From: Circinella umbellata
Lineage: Eukaryota; Mucoromycota; Mucoromycetes; Mucorales; Lichtheimiaceae
Assembly (NCBI GenBank): GCA_025093555.1
Contig: JAIWNF010000024.1
Coordinates: 1 to 64,000 of the forward strand
Length of the DNA stretch: 64,000 bases
Direction: 5' to 3'
Position 1 is the stretch's first letter, and every line of letters starts with the position of its first letter. Shown here in pieces: positions 34,418 through 47,100 of the stretch. The translations under genes were made by a program, and so were the position numbers. The notes below the pieces were generated by a model. That model had not been told where the DNA came from and ran no database searches. It worked only from the letters and a program-made list of their open reading frames with translations.

Positions 34418-35122
34418 TTATGGTGATATATTATTTGATGATGAAGGAGAAGAAGAAGAAGAAGAATGTGGATTCCCTTTTAACCAATTTATAGCATCTT
34501 TTTCAGATACCATGGAAAATGCATTGGATAAAAATTGTGGTGGAATAATATTATTATCAGAATCTGTTTATTTACATAGAAATCAATTAATATGGTCAAC
34601 AAACACAGTTTTCCCTTTTTACTTTACCTATTCGATTTTGTTCTTTTTCTTGTTGTTTCTATAAAGAATTTCATGTTTAATAATAAAAAGAATTATATAC
34701 AATATAATCAAGTTCATTATATATATTTACCTGTGCTTTTTCTGCATCAAATAATTCTTGTAATCGTTTTCGAGTTTCTGCTTCAGCTTTCTCTATCCGT
34801 TCACGTTCTTTTTCTTTTTTAATCTGGGGGGGGGAGAATAAAAAAGGGATTTTTCTCTTTTTTTTATGAGTTTATCTTTATAATTTGTATTTATATATAT
34901 TGTGAATATTTGATAAAAAAAAATTACCACTGCTAAATGGCGTTGACGGTATTTTTCTAAACGATCTCTCAAGTTTATTAAATGATTAGGATCTACTTTT
35001 ATTGTTGATTGATCAGTGGAAGATTCATTCATGTTTTTTTTTTCTTTTGTAGACTGTTTGGTGTATACAGTATCTGGGTAACCAGGAAAAAAAGGTAGCC
35101 AACATTGATTATTATAAGTCAA
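34418..35122 (-). CDS. Unrecognised coiled-coil protein, 154 residues
   Basis: Four exons on the minus strand, 35122-34928, 34823-34731, 34658-34628 and 34563-34418, join in frame from ATG to TAA. The N-terminus (MTYNNQCWLPFFPGYPDTVY) is followed by a charged helix (LINLRDRLEKYRQRH, then KEKERERIEKAEAETRKRL) likely to form a coiled coil. It then passes a Gln/Lys stretch to a C-terminal FLSNAFSMVSEKDAINWLKG motif and a Ser-rich tail. An internal Met at 35032 is an alternative start, but the upstream 30 residues look coding. It is convergent with CRIPT (220 bp between stops). I do not recognise the family. Confidence 0.65.
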
Positions 35123-35423
35123 CTGCTGCTACAAATTTGAAGTTCAATACCACCGCTGCACTTGCTCTTAATAATAATCAATCATATACAAAATGCTGGC
35201 TACTTTTTTTTTCCAACAATGAAATATAATGCGAGCGGTGATTCAACCCAAAAGCCTTTTCTTGAGTAGAAATATGCTGCGCACAATAAAGTGAAGCTTA
35301 TTCTTTTACAAAACTCACAATGTATTACGAAGGGTATGAAGGTACTTTTAATTTTAGTTTTGGTCTAAAAACTAACGTAACTTTTTTTTATTAATGCCAA
35401 CTTTTTTTTTGTTGTTCTCAAAG

Positions 35424-38400
35424 CTCTCGATACTTATGTAAAAAAAACTGACATCCCATCTTTTACTACGTTTGTTGAAATGAACAATACAAATATTGCA
35501 CGCTGGTCAGCCAAGTACGGTTTGAGTGTTAGTGATTTCTATGGAACTTGGCGCAGGAGATTTGCGTTATCTTTAAAAAACCATAAAAAGACTGAATGTC
35601 TTGATTCAAAGTAAATAAAAAAAAGTTTTTTTTTTGTTACAATGACAGAGCGTCTTTTTCTGTGAACAGTTGATAATAATGAAAAACAAATATACTAACT
35701 TCTTATAATATAGTTATAAAATGGACAAAGAAACGTGGGGGTTAATAAAAAAATTAGCAGATTTATTGGTAAGATGTACCTTGATTATAACAATTCAAAT
35801 ATTTTTTTTGAACACGTACTGATTCTATACATTTCTTAGAGTAAGTCGACTTTGTCAGCTCAAATAACCGCATTAAAAGGAATGATGGCTGCAGCACCAA
35901 GTGTCAGTACAATTTTAAAAGAACTTCTTGAAGAATCGCAACAAAAATAAGTTGAACCTGAACAACCTGAACAACATCGAGAACATACAAGATATCGACA
36001 ATTTGATGACCTTCATCCTGATGTTCGTATCGATCTGTTGGCACATAAAAAAGTATGGAACATATAGTTTAAAAATTTTATATTTATTATGGAAGACTAG
36101 ATTGACCTGCACCTATGGGTATATGGTCGCTTCCTTGCGGTAAAGAATGACAAGAATAATAATATTTACAAAGTGATATTGGGGTTGTGGCAATAGCTGG
36201 AAAACCCCAGTATGGGAAAAGCTAGAGCTAGCATAAGAAAGAGAGTGTGGGAGAGGCGAAGAAGAAAGAAAAGAATAACAGAAAAAGATTAAAAGAGGAT
36301 AGTTGTGGCGGGAGAGAGAGAGATAGGGTACTAAACCGAAGTGTTAGTCGGGTGATGTTGATGGTGGTGGTATTGAAAAATCCATAGCTTCCTCTGGTGC
36401 TGGCTCGTCTTCATCAAATATATCATCTGGATGACTAAGAAAATCAATTTCTCTTAGCACCCGAATCAATGCTGGCCAAACAGTTTTCCATTTACCCAGA
36501 ACCAGACCAACTTCAGATTCTAGTAAAAGGTTAAGGATGTGGTCGAGTTGGGGCATATTAGGTGGGAGTTCTGGTATGGTGCCGAATTTATTGATCAAAT
36601 CCGTAATAAGAGGCTGGAGAAGGGGACAGGTGGCGAAATGTTCTCTTCTTGCTTCTTTATGTCCACATCGGCAATCTTTAAGTGGGTATGATGGAAGCCA
36701 GTGCATACGCCATTTGATGAGCCTGTGGCGGTCTCGTGAGAATGCTGGCTGATATAGTATAGGATCAATGATTCGGTTGATGCGCATACAGCTGATAGAT
36801 TTGAATTTATTCCTTCTTGAGGTGTATTCTTCATTTCGTTTTTCAATGATGGCTTGATGGACTGGATTGTTTGGTGGAGCGTTGCTGTTCCTCAGTTTGT
36901 TGTAACGTTGGTGAATTCGATTGTTGGTGGTAATGATTCTCCATTGTTTGTTCGGTTGCTTATGGAACATATATATACATAAAACAAACGATACGTAAGG
37001 CTAATGAAAAAAAAACTGTATTTTTATGGTTAATTCATTTTTATTATTAATAATTATAGTTGTCTGGTAGTATACTTACTGACTACGAGGTCGAATACTT
37101 GGAATCGATTTCTAAAGATGGAACAATAAAAGGATACCTTATGTTTCTAGCGGCAGAACGATTGTTGCTTAAAGAACTGGAAAAAATGGATATTATATCA
37201 ATAAAGTAGGTTTTCAAAAAATTAATAGTTTCGTTACACATTGTTTTCATTTAACATAGTTAACTAACCTCCTTTTTATTTTTATATAGGCTTGCAGCAT
37301 CAAGAATTGTTAATTATATGAATGACGAAACTAAGGAAATTATCGAGAAACTTTTATATAACACACAAAACATTTGATGGACTGGAACCAGACGTAAAAG
37401 TAATGATAGATGAAATTATTAAAGTCAAAGATAATCAAGGCGAATTAATTTACTACACCAAAGAAGATATGGATAAGATACTGGAAGACATTTCCCACCG
37501 AAAAGTCGACTGCTTAAAAAATAAACAAAGAAATACTCAGAAATACCATGTGCTCAGTATAATCGAACGAATGTAAAGATAATACAACGAATTCCATTTT
37601 TCATTTTCTTTACTTTCTTTTTTTATTCAAACACCAATTCATTAATGTATACGTATATATATATACATCTTGATATTTTACATAGTACTGAAAGCTTTGA
37701 TTTTGGAGCAACGATATCAAGGATATTACGAAGGTAACAGAGCTGACATATTATCGGCGATTTGCGGCAATACTGGATATAGTCTTCAACGACTCAAATG
37801 TTAAGCTTTATGAGTAAGACTATCACTATCTATATAATAATATAACTCATAAAGTGTCATCAACTAGATTATTCATTTACCAATATTTTATTTTTCTTAG
37901 TGGTGAATCGGGATCATTATCTTCAAGGACTGGAATTGTGTTAAACAAAGCCAAAAATTCCAAACCGACTTACTCAAGGAAAATTGATTTATTAATTAAA
38001 ACCAGAGACTTGAAAAGACTTGTTGAGTTATCGTCAAACGAATGGAAAAGAGCTTCAGCAGGCGTTGAGGTTCAACTTGACCAGCAGTGCAAGAATTTGA
38101 GAGTCAATGTGTCTACCCTCAACAACTTTAACAAATTTGGAATAGAGGAGACATTTGCAATGGATTGGATAGGTATATACATAATAAGGAACAACGCGTG
38201 ATACAGTCATATTGATGAATGTTCATTAACCTATTCATTTAATTTTAAGGCAACTCCGGATATTTTTATTCATTGAAATGGTTACCCGAACATCATGTCT
38301 ATTTTTCCAGTAAGGCAACCGTTATCCATATACCAACAGAGCCGTTGTTTTTAGCAGATGTCAAGTCTATGTTGTCAGCTCTTTACAACTTCAAGGTGTA

Positions 38401-38898
38401 TAAACATTTCGTAAAAGAAGTAACATTTACTATTATACATTTACTGATTTTTATTTTTATTTTCTTGAACTTGTTCTCATTAGGCTTCTTTGGTTGCAAA
38501 TGCTCATAAGGCATTAGTAGCTGCTAAAAGAAAAAGGCAGAATCAAAATATTCAAACCAATGGTTTCAAGCTTCCGGGAATACCTGCCGCCGGTTTAAAC
38601 TTCCTGGTGTACCTGACACCAGTTTAGACTTCCACGCGAGCTGTCAAGGTCTTATCTACAATTACTATTAACAAAAATTCACATACCTCTCTATTCGATA
38701 CCACTACCAATGTTATTCCCATTAATTCTGTTGTTGCATCCAGTCCTGAAAGTCCAATGCCTCCCAACATTCAATTATTTACTGAACTCTTTGTGTTTTT
38801 CACTCCTCAAAATCATAATCATAGAACAAAAAAGCGCTGGATAGGGTACACCGATCATGAAACTAAGGATGATAATGAGAGTGAAGAAGAACTTTAAT
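35424..38898 (+). pseudogene. Multi-copy family protein with PD-(D/E)XK-like motif, copy 4, interrupted by a LINE
   Basis: The most complete copy. Exon-like blocks with matching splice sites are: 35424-35611 (ALDTYVKKTDIPSFTTFVEM..., FYGTWRRRFALSLK), about 35714-35768, 35841-35950, 37062-37206 (YEVEYLESISKDGTIKGYLM), 37291-37575, 37686-37801, about 37902-38171, 38251-38397 and 38485-38898. The core reads RKIDLLIKT (Asp codon at 37986) and ELSSNEWK (Glu codon at 38040), so D-x17-E-x-K, then QQCKNLRVN. A C-terminal part follows (GYFYSLKWLPEHHVYF). Lesions are a stop near 35950, a LINE at 36067-36960, a frameshift near 37350 and a TAG near 38628, after which the frame continues to TAA at 38896-38898. 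Function unknown; nuclease activity is only a hypothesis. Confidence 0.62.
36067..36960 (-). mobile_element. LINE-f: 5'-truncated LINE of a third subfamily
   Basis: It is flanked by a perfect 13-bp duplication TATGGAACATATA (36054-36066, 36961-36973). A minus-strand reading 36960-36344 encodes the C-terminal ~200 residues of a LINE protein, with RHRLIKWRMHWLPSY, the zinc-knuckle-like CRCGHKEARREHFATC, and VWPALIRVLREIDFL matching the VWP block of LINE-a and LINE-d. A ~280-bp 3' UTR follows and ends in AAATTTTTAAAC. It is distinct from subfamilies I and II and uses a different target. Confidence 0.85.
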
Positions 38899-39397
38899 AT
38901 CATCATTCGTATCTTGTAAATACCTTCTCTCATTCTATTATCAACCATACATAAGCATTCCCCCACACTTCATGACACATTCCCGTCTCTGTACTTTTAT
39001 TTTCATTTCTAAATTCAAAACATCAAAAGTTTTTCTTTCTAAAATATACATAATCGTATCTTTGTACATCTTTATTTTTTTATTCCAGCGTTATACAGTA
39101 TCTTCATACCATTGTATCTTTATTCAATTGTCATGTTATATATTTTCATTTATAGCTATTAACTAATAAACAAAAGATGAGATATATATTTCCACATTTG
39201 TGGTATGGAATGGATCAACACATTCAACAAAAGTTATAGATTACAATCAAAGCGACATAAAAAGATAACGCACCATATACTGCTGTATTTAATCAAAATA
39301 GAAAACGTGAGGAGACTACAAGCCATGCGAACCATACAACGTTTGGCAGACATCAGCCAGTTAATGAGCCATATACACTTTTCATGTCTTCAAGCCT
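38899..39397. other. Spacer with no supportable gene
   Basis: AT-rich DNA. A short open frame at 39205-39423 has no recognisable feature and runs into the tandem repeat. Confidence 0.5.
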
Positions 39398-40398
39398 TGA
39401 TAAAGAGCCATAATGATCAATGACATACGCTTCCAGTAGTAGTGCATCATCACCGTAATACCGTAACTAGCACTACTACCTCACTTGGAATCTTGTTGGC
39501 CCGTAATACCGACCTAGAAGATCCCTCGTCAAATGATTCATCATTTATTACGCATTTCTTGGTTTCTGTGTGCAAAAAGAAATGAATATGAATTAGCAAC
39601 AGCGTCTTTTATAACACACATAATTATTATCATCCACCCACGAAATGAATCACGCTGTAGTTACCTTTAGTGTCTTCACACTTTGATAAAGAGCCATAAT
39701 GATCAATGACATACGCTTCCAGTAGTAGTGCATCATCACCGTAATACCGTAACTAGCACTACCACCTCACTTGGAATCTTGTTGGCCCGTAATACCGACC
39801 TAGAAGATCCCTCGTCAAATGATTCATCATTGATTACTCATTTCGTGGCTTCTGTGTGCAAAAAGAAATGAATATGAATTAGCAACAGCGTCTTTTATAA
39901 CACATATAATTATTATCATCCACCCACGAAATGAATCACGCTGTAGTTACCTTTAGTGTCTTCACACTTTGATAAAAGCCATAATGATCAATGACATACG
40001 CTTCCAGTAGTAGTGCATCATCACCGTAATACCGTAACTAGCACTACTACCTCACTTGGAATCTTGTTGGCCCGTAATACCGACCTAGAAGATCCCTCGT
40101 CAAATGATTCATCATTTATTACGCATTTCTTGGTTTCTGTGTGCAAAAAGAAATGAATATGAATTAGCACCAGCGTCTTTTATAACACACATAATTATTA
40201 TCATCCACCCACGAAATGAATCACGCTGTAGTTACCTTTAGTGTCTTCACACTTTGATAAAAGCCATAATGATCAAAGACATACGCTTCCAGTAGTAGTG
40301 CATCATCACCGTAATACCGTAACTAGCACTACCACCTCACTTGGAATCTTGTTGGCCCGTAATACCGACAAAGAACATCCCTCGTCAAATGATTCAAG
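39398..40398. repeat. Tandem repeat, ~285-bp unit, 3.5 copies
   Basis: Units begin at about 39398, 39683, 39969 and 40254 (TTGATAAA...CATAATGATCAA), with spacings 285, 286 and 285. The last unit is cut after about 145 bp. Units 3 and 4 share a one-base deletion (ATAAAAGCC) absent from units 1 and 2, which shows stepwise duplication. On the minus strand each unit contains readable stretches (DEGSSRSVLRANKIPSEVVV and GDDALLLEAYVIDHYG in different frames), so the unit may derive from a gene fragment. Confidence 0.92.
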
Positions 40399-41917
40399 AG
40401 TCAGCTGGTCATTCGTCCCATCTTTGATTCTTGTAAAATTGAAAATAAACAAAACAGAAACAGTAATCGAAAATTATGTCTAGCTTCAGCTGTCTGTTCA
40501 CGTTGGATGTTTACGCCATAATAATGTTCTTGTTAAATAAAAATGGAAATAGTAATTTGTTCATGTGTTATATATAATACTAGTCAATAAATATAAGCAA
40601 AAGTTGCCCTTTTTGTTTCTTTCTCGCTAGTGATAAAATATCAAAATGTTCTTTTGCAATTCCATGTTATTTATTAGAGCAGCACAAATACATTTTCCTT
40701 TCAGTATAGGGAAAGAGATAAAAGTCCTTTGGTTATATATCCAAATATTTGATAATATGATATTTGCAGCGTTATCTGAAAATAGCCAATCAGAGAATAT
40801 AGAGAATTACTACAGCTGTAGCAAAAATCCGACCACGCGCGTGATGCATAACACTATTTTCAGAATTGGAATTGGCTGTCACATCTGACAATTGCATTTC
40901 TATATATTTGTAACTTTGTTATCATTTCTTATATTCTTAACCCTTTTCTCTATTCTATAATTTCAATTATCAGTAAAAGTTTGACCAGTTAGTAACACTG
41001 GTGAGTATTTTTTTATCAATATTAACTATATCAATGATATATTCTAATATATCAAATAAAGGTCTTTTCAAGTGAATTATATTTATTACGGGTCAGGCGT
41101 AAAAGTAAAAAGTGGTGTAGCCTCGAAATTTTTATTAAGCAAGTCTATGTACGTGTGCAGTGATGCGCCTCTGGTCTCAAGAACATAAGAAATGTTCTCT
41201 TTCATTCCTTGGAATTTTGGGCTTGAAATCCCGTTGCACCCGTGGATCAGAAAACGCACACACACTGCGCGAAAAGTAAATGATCCCACTGTTGGGGTCA
41301 TTGAATAAACTAGTGCGTTGCAACATAATCAAAAACCAAATGCAGAAAAGTGTTGCATTGATACCATGTTTTTGGTCGGGTTTTTTTTTTGCTTAGATAG
41401 TCGCCGACCTTTTTTTTTTTTGTATAATATGAAAATTGTGCAAGCGAATTTCTTTTGCATCATCACGTACATATAAACAAATGATTGTTTATTACATATA
41501 AAAATCGTGTTCATTTTCAATGAAAGGAGGGATTCATATAGAAAGTATCGTTTTTTTTCTATTAGATTTTGTATATCTTTTATAATATGAATACATCATA
41601 AAATATGCTATTAAACAGTTATGAACTATTAAAAGTGTCAAAAAGACATCTATATTTTATTGATAATCTAAATACACAGGCGTTGTGGACAAATATATGT
41701 ATCAAAATTATAAAAGCTACCTCATGTGATACTGTTAAATATTTTTTAAAAAGTTGTAAACTGGATAAAAAATAGTTTTGGCGATAAATCTGCTGAACTT
41801 TGGTATTTATTTATTTTTAAGATCATTCTAATAATTGATACTATTTAACATATTATCTAATACATCATTAATTAAATTCATAAGAAGGGAAAGTGTAGAG
41901 CCACAGATAACTTACAA
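40399..41917. other. Gene-poor stretch
   Basis: No gene can be supported. A minus-strand reading at 41301-41086 (MTPTVGSFTFRAVCVRFLIH...) has coding-like composition but is isolated, and a plus-strand reading at 40646-40888 likewise. Confidence 0.5.
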
Positions 41918-42582
41918 TTGAACTCATCATCATCATCACCATCATCACCATCATCCACTACTCCACTCCGTAAAACCAGCATTGTGCCAAATATAAATAT
42001 GGTAACCAATCACCTGATCCCTCACCTTGAAGTAGACGAAGTGTATGACCCAATTGGAGATGGAAACTGTAAATTTAGAGCATTGGTAGTTGAATTATTT
42101 GGTGACGCAAGAAAATATGTTGATATAAAAGATGCAAAGCTGAGACATCATTTGACAAATATTGATGGTATCTATATAAAAAGGTATGATCAACATCGTA
42201 TTAAAGGAATACTCAATCGACATAGCAATGAATGGTTCTGCGTTCCCGAATGTGCTCAGGTTGCTTCTGACACATTCAAAGCTCCAATCGCAGAATCTAA
42301 TACATTTCTTCCTCTCCAACTTAATCCACTCGAATCAAAACGCACACATTCAATAGCACTGTATCTTAATCGTGCTCATATCATTCTTGAAAAAATCAAA
42401 CATGACGCGCGTAACCAATGACCCGAACTTTATTACGAAAAAGAGAGGTATTAACTATTGATCCTTAGTACCCATTATTTAAAGACTCATCCAAATTTAT
42501 AGTGAAGTCTTCCTTCCTGGTGATGCTGATGTTCAATCTATTTGTTCTTCTGATTCCGAAGCACTCCACTTAACTGATTAAT
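41918..42582 (+). pseudogene. OTU-type cysteine protease-like fragment
   Basis: An open frame runs from about 41918 to a TGA at 42419; the first ATG in frame is at 41999. It contains VYDPIGDGNCKFRALVVELF, which matches the OTU signature where D and C of GDGNCxFRAL are the catalytic acid and nucleophile. A central WFCVPECAQVASDTFKAPIA and a C-terminal ALYLNRAHIILEKIKH lie where the catalytic His is expected, though the usual His-aromatic pair is not clear. A further coding-like piece in another frame (IYSEVFLPGDADVQSICSSD) ends at a TAA at about 42580. OTU enzymes remove ubiquitin. This copy is probably decaying, and in fungi such genes often travel with transposons. Confidence 0.55.
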
Positions 42583-43106
42583 TCTTTTTCTCATCTATTT
42601 TCTCTTGTAATATCTCTTTCCACATGAATAAAAATAAACCAATATTTTATTTTTCAAATAGACTTTTTTTATTTTTGCGAAGGGGGGGGAGTAAATCCTG
42701 GGTCGGACCTTAGAGGGGGCGGTGCAAATAGACGAGCCCTTCATTTATATTTAATCAGATAAGCTATATTCAAATCTCTTTTCCGAGGTTCTCTGTCTGT
42801 CTTCTTTTTCTTTCTTTCTCTCTTTCGCTTCGACCCATCTGTCAATTCTCCATTCCTAAGCTCTGGTTCCAATTCTTACCTTGGTTACACCCCTTACAAC
42901 CCCGACCTGTGATTAAATAAAAAAAGGACTCTTTAATCCCCTACAAAAAAAAAGCTATATTTAAATGGGTTGTGTAAATAGAGTAGTCATATTTAAATAG
43001 TACATTTTTGTTTTGCATGAAAAATTATAGTCCAGAAAAAGAAAACGCGTTTTGTTTTTTCTTCTTTTCCTTTTATTATCTTTATCGTCCCACTATTTTA
43101 TAAGTT
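42583..43106. other. Intergenic region before the DUF1749 gene
   Basis: Contains G-rich (near 42680-42725) and pyrimidine-rich (near 42800-42840) tracts and two AGCTATATT(T/C)AAAT words near 42764 and 42952. No gene is seen. Confidence 0.5.
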
Positions 43107-44102
43107 ATGGAGTTTCAAGGCACGTTATATACATATTATGAACCAGATAGACTGACAGCATTTGAAAGTGGTTCTATCGATTCACCCAATACACTTGTCT
43201 TTATTGGTGGCCTGACAGATGGTTATAACAGTGTTCCTTACCTTGAACCATTACAAGCAACATTAAAAGACATGAATTGGTCTTTAGTTCAAGTTCAATT
43301 ATCTTCTTCTTATACAGGCTATGGCATTTCAACTCTTCAAAAAGATGCTGATGAATTAGATCATTTAGTTCGTTATTTAACTACAAAACGTAACAAGTCG
43401 AAAATTATATTTCTTGGTCATTCAACTGGTAAATAAATAAATAAAAGAATTATAAAGTATAGTAAAATAAACTAAATTATAAATGGTAGGATGTCAGGAT
43501 AGTTATAGACACAACAAGTATGGTAAAATGAATGAATCCGTTTTAGGATATATTTTACAAGCACCTGTATCAGATCGTGAAGTGATGGAAAAACATTTAC
43601 CAGACTACGAAAAGTATATTAACGAAGCAAAAAAAATGATTGATGAAGGAAAAAGTCAAGATTTCATGCCACGATCTGCAAATGATATTCCATGTACAGC
43701 AGAAAGATTTTATTCACTTGGTGCCATTGGGTAATGTCCTTAATATTATTGTTCTTTAACAGTTTATACTTGTAATAATAATAATTTTTAACCTCTCTCT
43801 TTCTCTCTGGGATATATTTATATAGTGGTGATGATGATGTATTCTCAACTGATTTATCTGATGATATGATTAAGCAACTTTACAAAGGAGTTAATCGACC
43901 TATTGCTATGGTTCATACGAAAGATGATGAATGTTATATGAGTGAAAAAGATCAAATGCAAGTCATGAAACGCTATCAAAGTTTCTGCCCTGCTATTATT
44001 AAAACATATGTTATTGAAACTGGAGGTCACAGTTTAACCACAAAAGAATCTCATCAAGAAATATGTGATATTGTTGTTGAATTTATTCAAGAATTATTAT
44101 AA
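43107..44102 (+). CDS. DUF1749 (UPF0613) alpha/beta-hydrolase-like protein
   Basis: Exons 43107-43428, 43490-43730 and 43826-44102 join to 279 residues, near the usual length for this fungal and plant family. It shows an early TLVFIGGLTDGYNSVPYLEPL (oxyanion-region pattern of the family), IIFLGHSTGCQD (nucleophile elbow G-H-S-T-G, whose last Gly spans intron 1), the acidic VHTKDDECY near residue 220, and TGGHSLTTKES carrying the likely catalytic His. The Ser-Asp-His triad therefore appears complete. Substrate is unknown; some relatives were noted as siderophore-biosynthesis-associated hydrolases, but no such cluster is near here. Confidence 0.85.
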
Positions 44103-44139
44103 AAATAATAAGAGTAGAATTTTATTTTTATTTTTATTT

Positions 44140-47100
44140 TTAAACAAATAAAGCACGGTCTCTTAAACATCGAGCACCCATATTATTCCATTCTTCTTGT
44201 CCAATCCACATTTCTTTAGCTGTATCTAATTTACTTAATACAGAACCACCTTTCCACATTAATAATCTTGGATCTAATTCACGAGGAGCTGGTAATACTT
44301 CAACACGTTCAATGGCTGACCTTCTTGCAATAAAAGTAGATAAAATTCTAAATCATTATAAAGTTAGCAACATACATATTTATACTTCGAGAGAATAAAC
44401 TTAAAATGGTTGATTTTTACCTATCTTCCAAAACACGATTAAAGTTACTAATCATACCACCACCCCCAACAAGAATAATATTTGTAAAAAACCGTTTCAG
44501 TCTTTCATCAGAAGATCCTGATGCAGATCGTATAGATTCAGCAATAGCAATATCAATTGGATATACATCATAATTATTTGATTTTTCAGTTACTGTTGTT
44601 GTTATGGATGTGATAGTAGTAGGTTGCGGAGTTGAATTATTATTGTTATTGGTATTAGGTGTAGATGAAATTTCATTTTGTTGTTGTTTTTGTTGTACTC
44701 GTTGCAGTGATTGTTGTGGTTGCCAAACAGTTGGTACAGTATTTTGTAATGCCTAATGAAGTTTTTGTGTTAGATATATAAAATCATATTTTCAAGTAAA
44801 TACAATTAAATAAGTATAAAAAAAAAAAAAGAAAAATCATAATTATACATACATGAGTTTCATCAGCAATATCATCAATCACACTTGTACTTGCCCATAC
44901 TTTAGTATGTTCTGTTTTTTCTTCTGCGTGTAATATAGCAGGATAGACTAAGCATAATGGAGCTAAAAAGACTTCATCATATACTTTACATTGAAATTTC
45001 TTTGTTGTTTTCTTTGGTGCACGTACAAAGAAATCATAAACTTGAACACTAATATCTGCTTCATTCATTGTACACCATTTTTCTTTTAATTCTTGTGCTA
45101 ATCGCCAATCATAAGATCTTGACAAATTGATATCTGCATAAGGGAATCGGTTGGCTAATAAGAAGGAAGCAAATGTTTTTGTAATATCATCACCACCAAT
45201 AGCTATTGTCATTCTATATATATATTTATATTTATATTTAAGATTGATAAGTTGAGTATGCTATCAATAGCTACTTTTCGCTCCACTTTATAATTATATA
45301 TAGTTTACCGTGAATCTGTAAAGCATACACCATCTTCAATGCATGCGACACTGGTTTTTTGGGAACCAATATCAACAACACATGCACTCGAAACACCTGC
45401 ACCAAATGTAGCACAACTAGATTCCTATATAGACATATTATACAAATCATGCATTTTTTTTAAAAAAAAATCCTATTAATATAAAAAAGTAAAGTAAGAA
45501 TAATAAAGAGAACATACCTGTTGTACTAATACACCTCTAAATTTCATATATCTTAAAAGCATGGTAATAAGTTCACATGTATAACGACGGTTAAATAAAT
45601 CAGGAATCACCAAAACCACATTATAATCCTCAAATGTAGTTTCTTCAATACCAAGTTCAGATTGAATAGCTTCTGTCCATATTGTTTGTAAATCACCTAA
45701 TACATGTTCAATTGAATCATAATCTTGACTATTGAATGTACCATAGGTCCATGGATACATTAATCGATATTCAGGATTATCAGCAATAGGTAAATTTAAA
45801 GCCTATATTATATTAAATATATATATATAATAAATTAATTCATCCATCCAAGTTTAACATAGCATCCTCTCGAAGAGGTAATAACAACCTTATCTCCAAC
45901 AAAATATTCTGGTTTATGAACTTTATCTACTTCTGTCCATTCCACTTTATAAGGATCATTGTGATCTGGAATTGTTTCTTGATATGCTTGTGTATTAAAA
46001 CCAATGACTTGACCTTCAGCATTGGGTACAGCGCGTCGTTTTGCAGCTTTCATTCTCCATTTTAATTCATTTTTAATTTCACGTAAAGCATCGTCACGAT
46101 TATAAGCTGAACCATTATTATTGTTATTATTGATTGATACCGATGTTCGACGTTTGAATCCATCATCTAAATCAATATCATCTTCAGGTGAAGAAAGTGG
46201 GGATTCATCATCCTCATCATCTAAATCCATCTTATCCTCTTTTTCATCCTCATCGCTATCCTCATTGTCATTATTATTCTCTTCTTGTTTTTTTTGTTGA
46301 ACAACAACATCTGCTGTTTCTACTACATCCTTTTCAGTTTCAATAGAAGAGGGTGTTGGATTATTGTGTTTCGTTTTCATATGTCGTGCAATAACATGTG
46401 GAACAGTTTTAGGAAAAGCTTCGGATGATCGACCAATACGTAAATTACGTGAACCTGGATGAATAACAATTGTATCTATCCACTCTTCATCTGGCTATAA
46501 AGTTTATATTCATATATAAGTGATGAATGTTGTCAGTTTTTTTTTTTTCCATCTTCCATCTTTTGAATTCAAAGATAATGATACTTACATTAGGAGCAAT
46601 TGCTTCTGAGCCCATTTTATTACCAGGGAAATAAGTAGCATCTGTTTTATCATATCCACTTGTCACATTACGTGTCGGTAAAATAGTAAATCCTTTTACT
46701 GGAAATGTTGTATATTTAAATCGTGGTTGTTTTTTCTTTTGAACTTGATCTTCTTCTTCTGGTTCTTGTTGAGGTTTTGGTGAAGGGGTACGTGATGCAT
46801 TTGATTTATTATTATTGCGTTGCTGCTGTTGTTGTTGTGGATGATGTTGTGTTGCTCCGTTACTCATATTACTCACTTTCTTATTGCTGTTGTTGGTAAC
46901 AGGAACAGCAGAAAAAGACTTTTCATTACTATTATTATTATTATTATTATCCTTGTTTTTCATTGTTGTAGGTGTTGTTACTGCGTCTGCTTTTGTTGTT
47001 GTTACTGGTGTTGTAGTAGTAGTAGTTTTTATAGCAGTAGTAGCAATATTTGAAATAGGTAACGATTTTCGATCTAATTGTTCTTGTCGAGGTTTTTTAG

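Noticed and set aside
39398..40398. Possible CRISPR-like array
   Set aside because: Direct 285-bp units without spacers in a eukaryotic genome; this is an ordinary tandem repeat.
40646..41301. Two isolated readings (40646-40888 plus, 41086-41301 minus)
   Set aside because: Coding-like composition only; no homologous copy, splice sites or domain to support a gene call.
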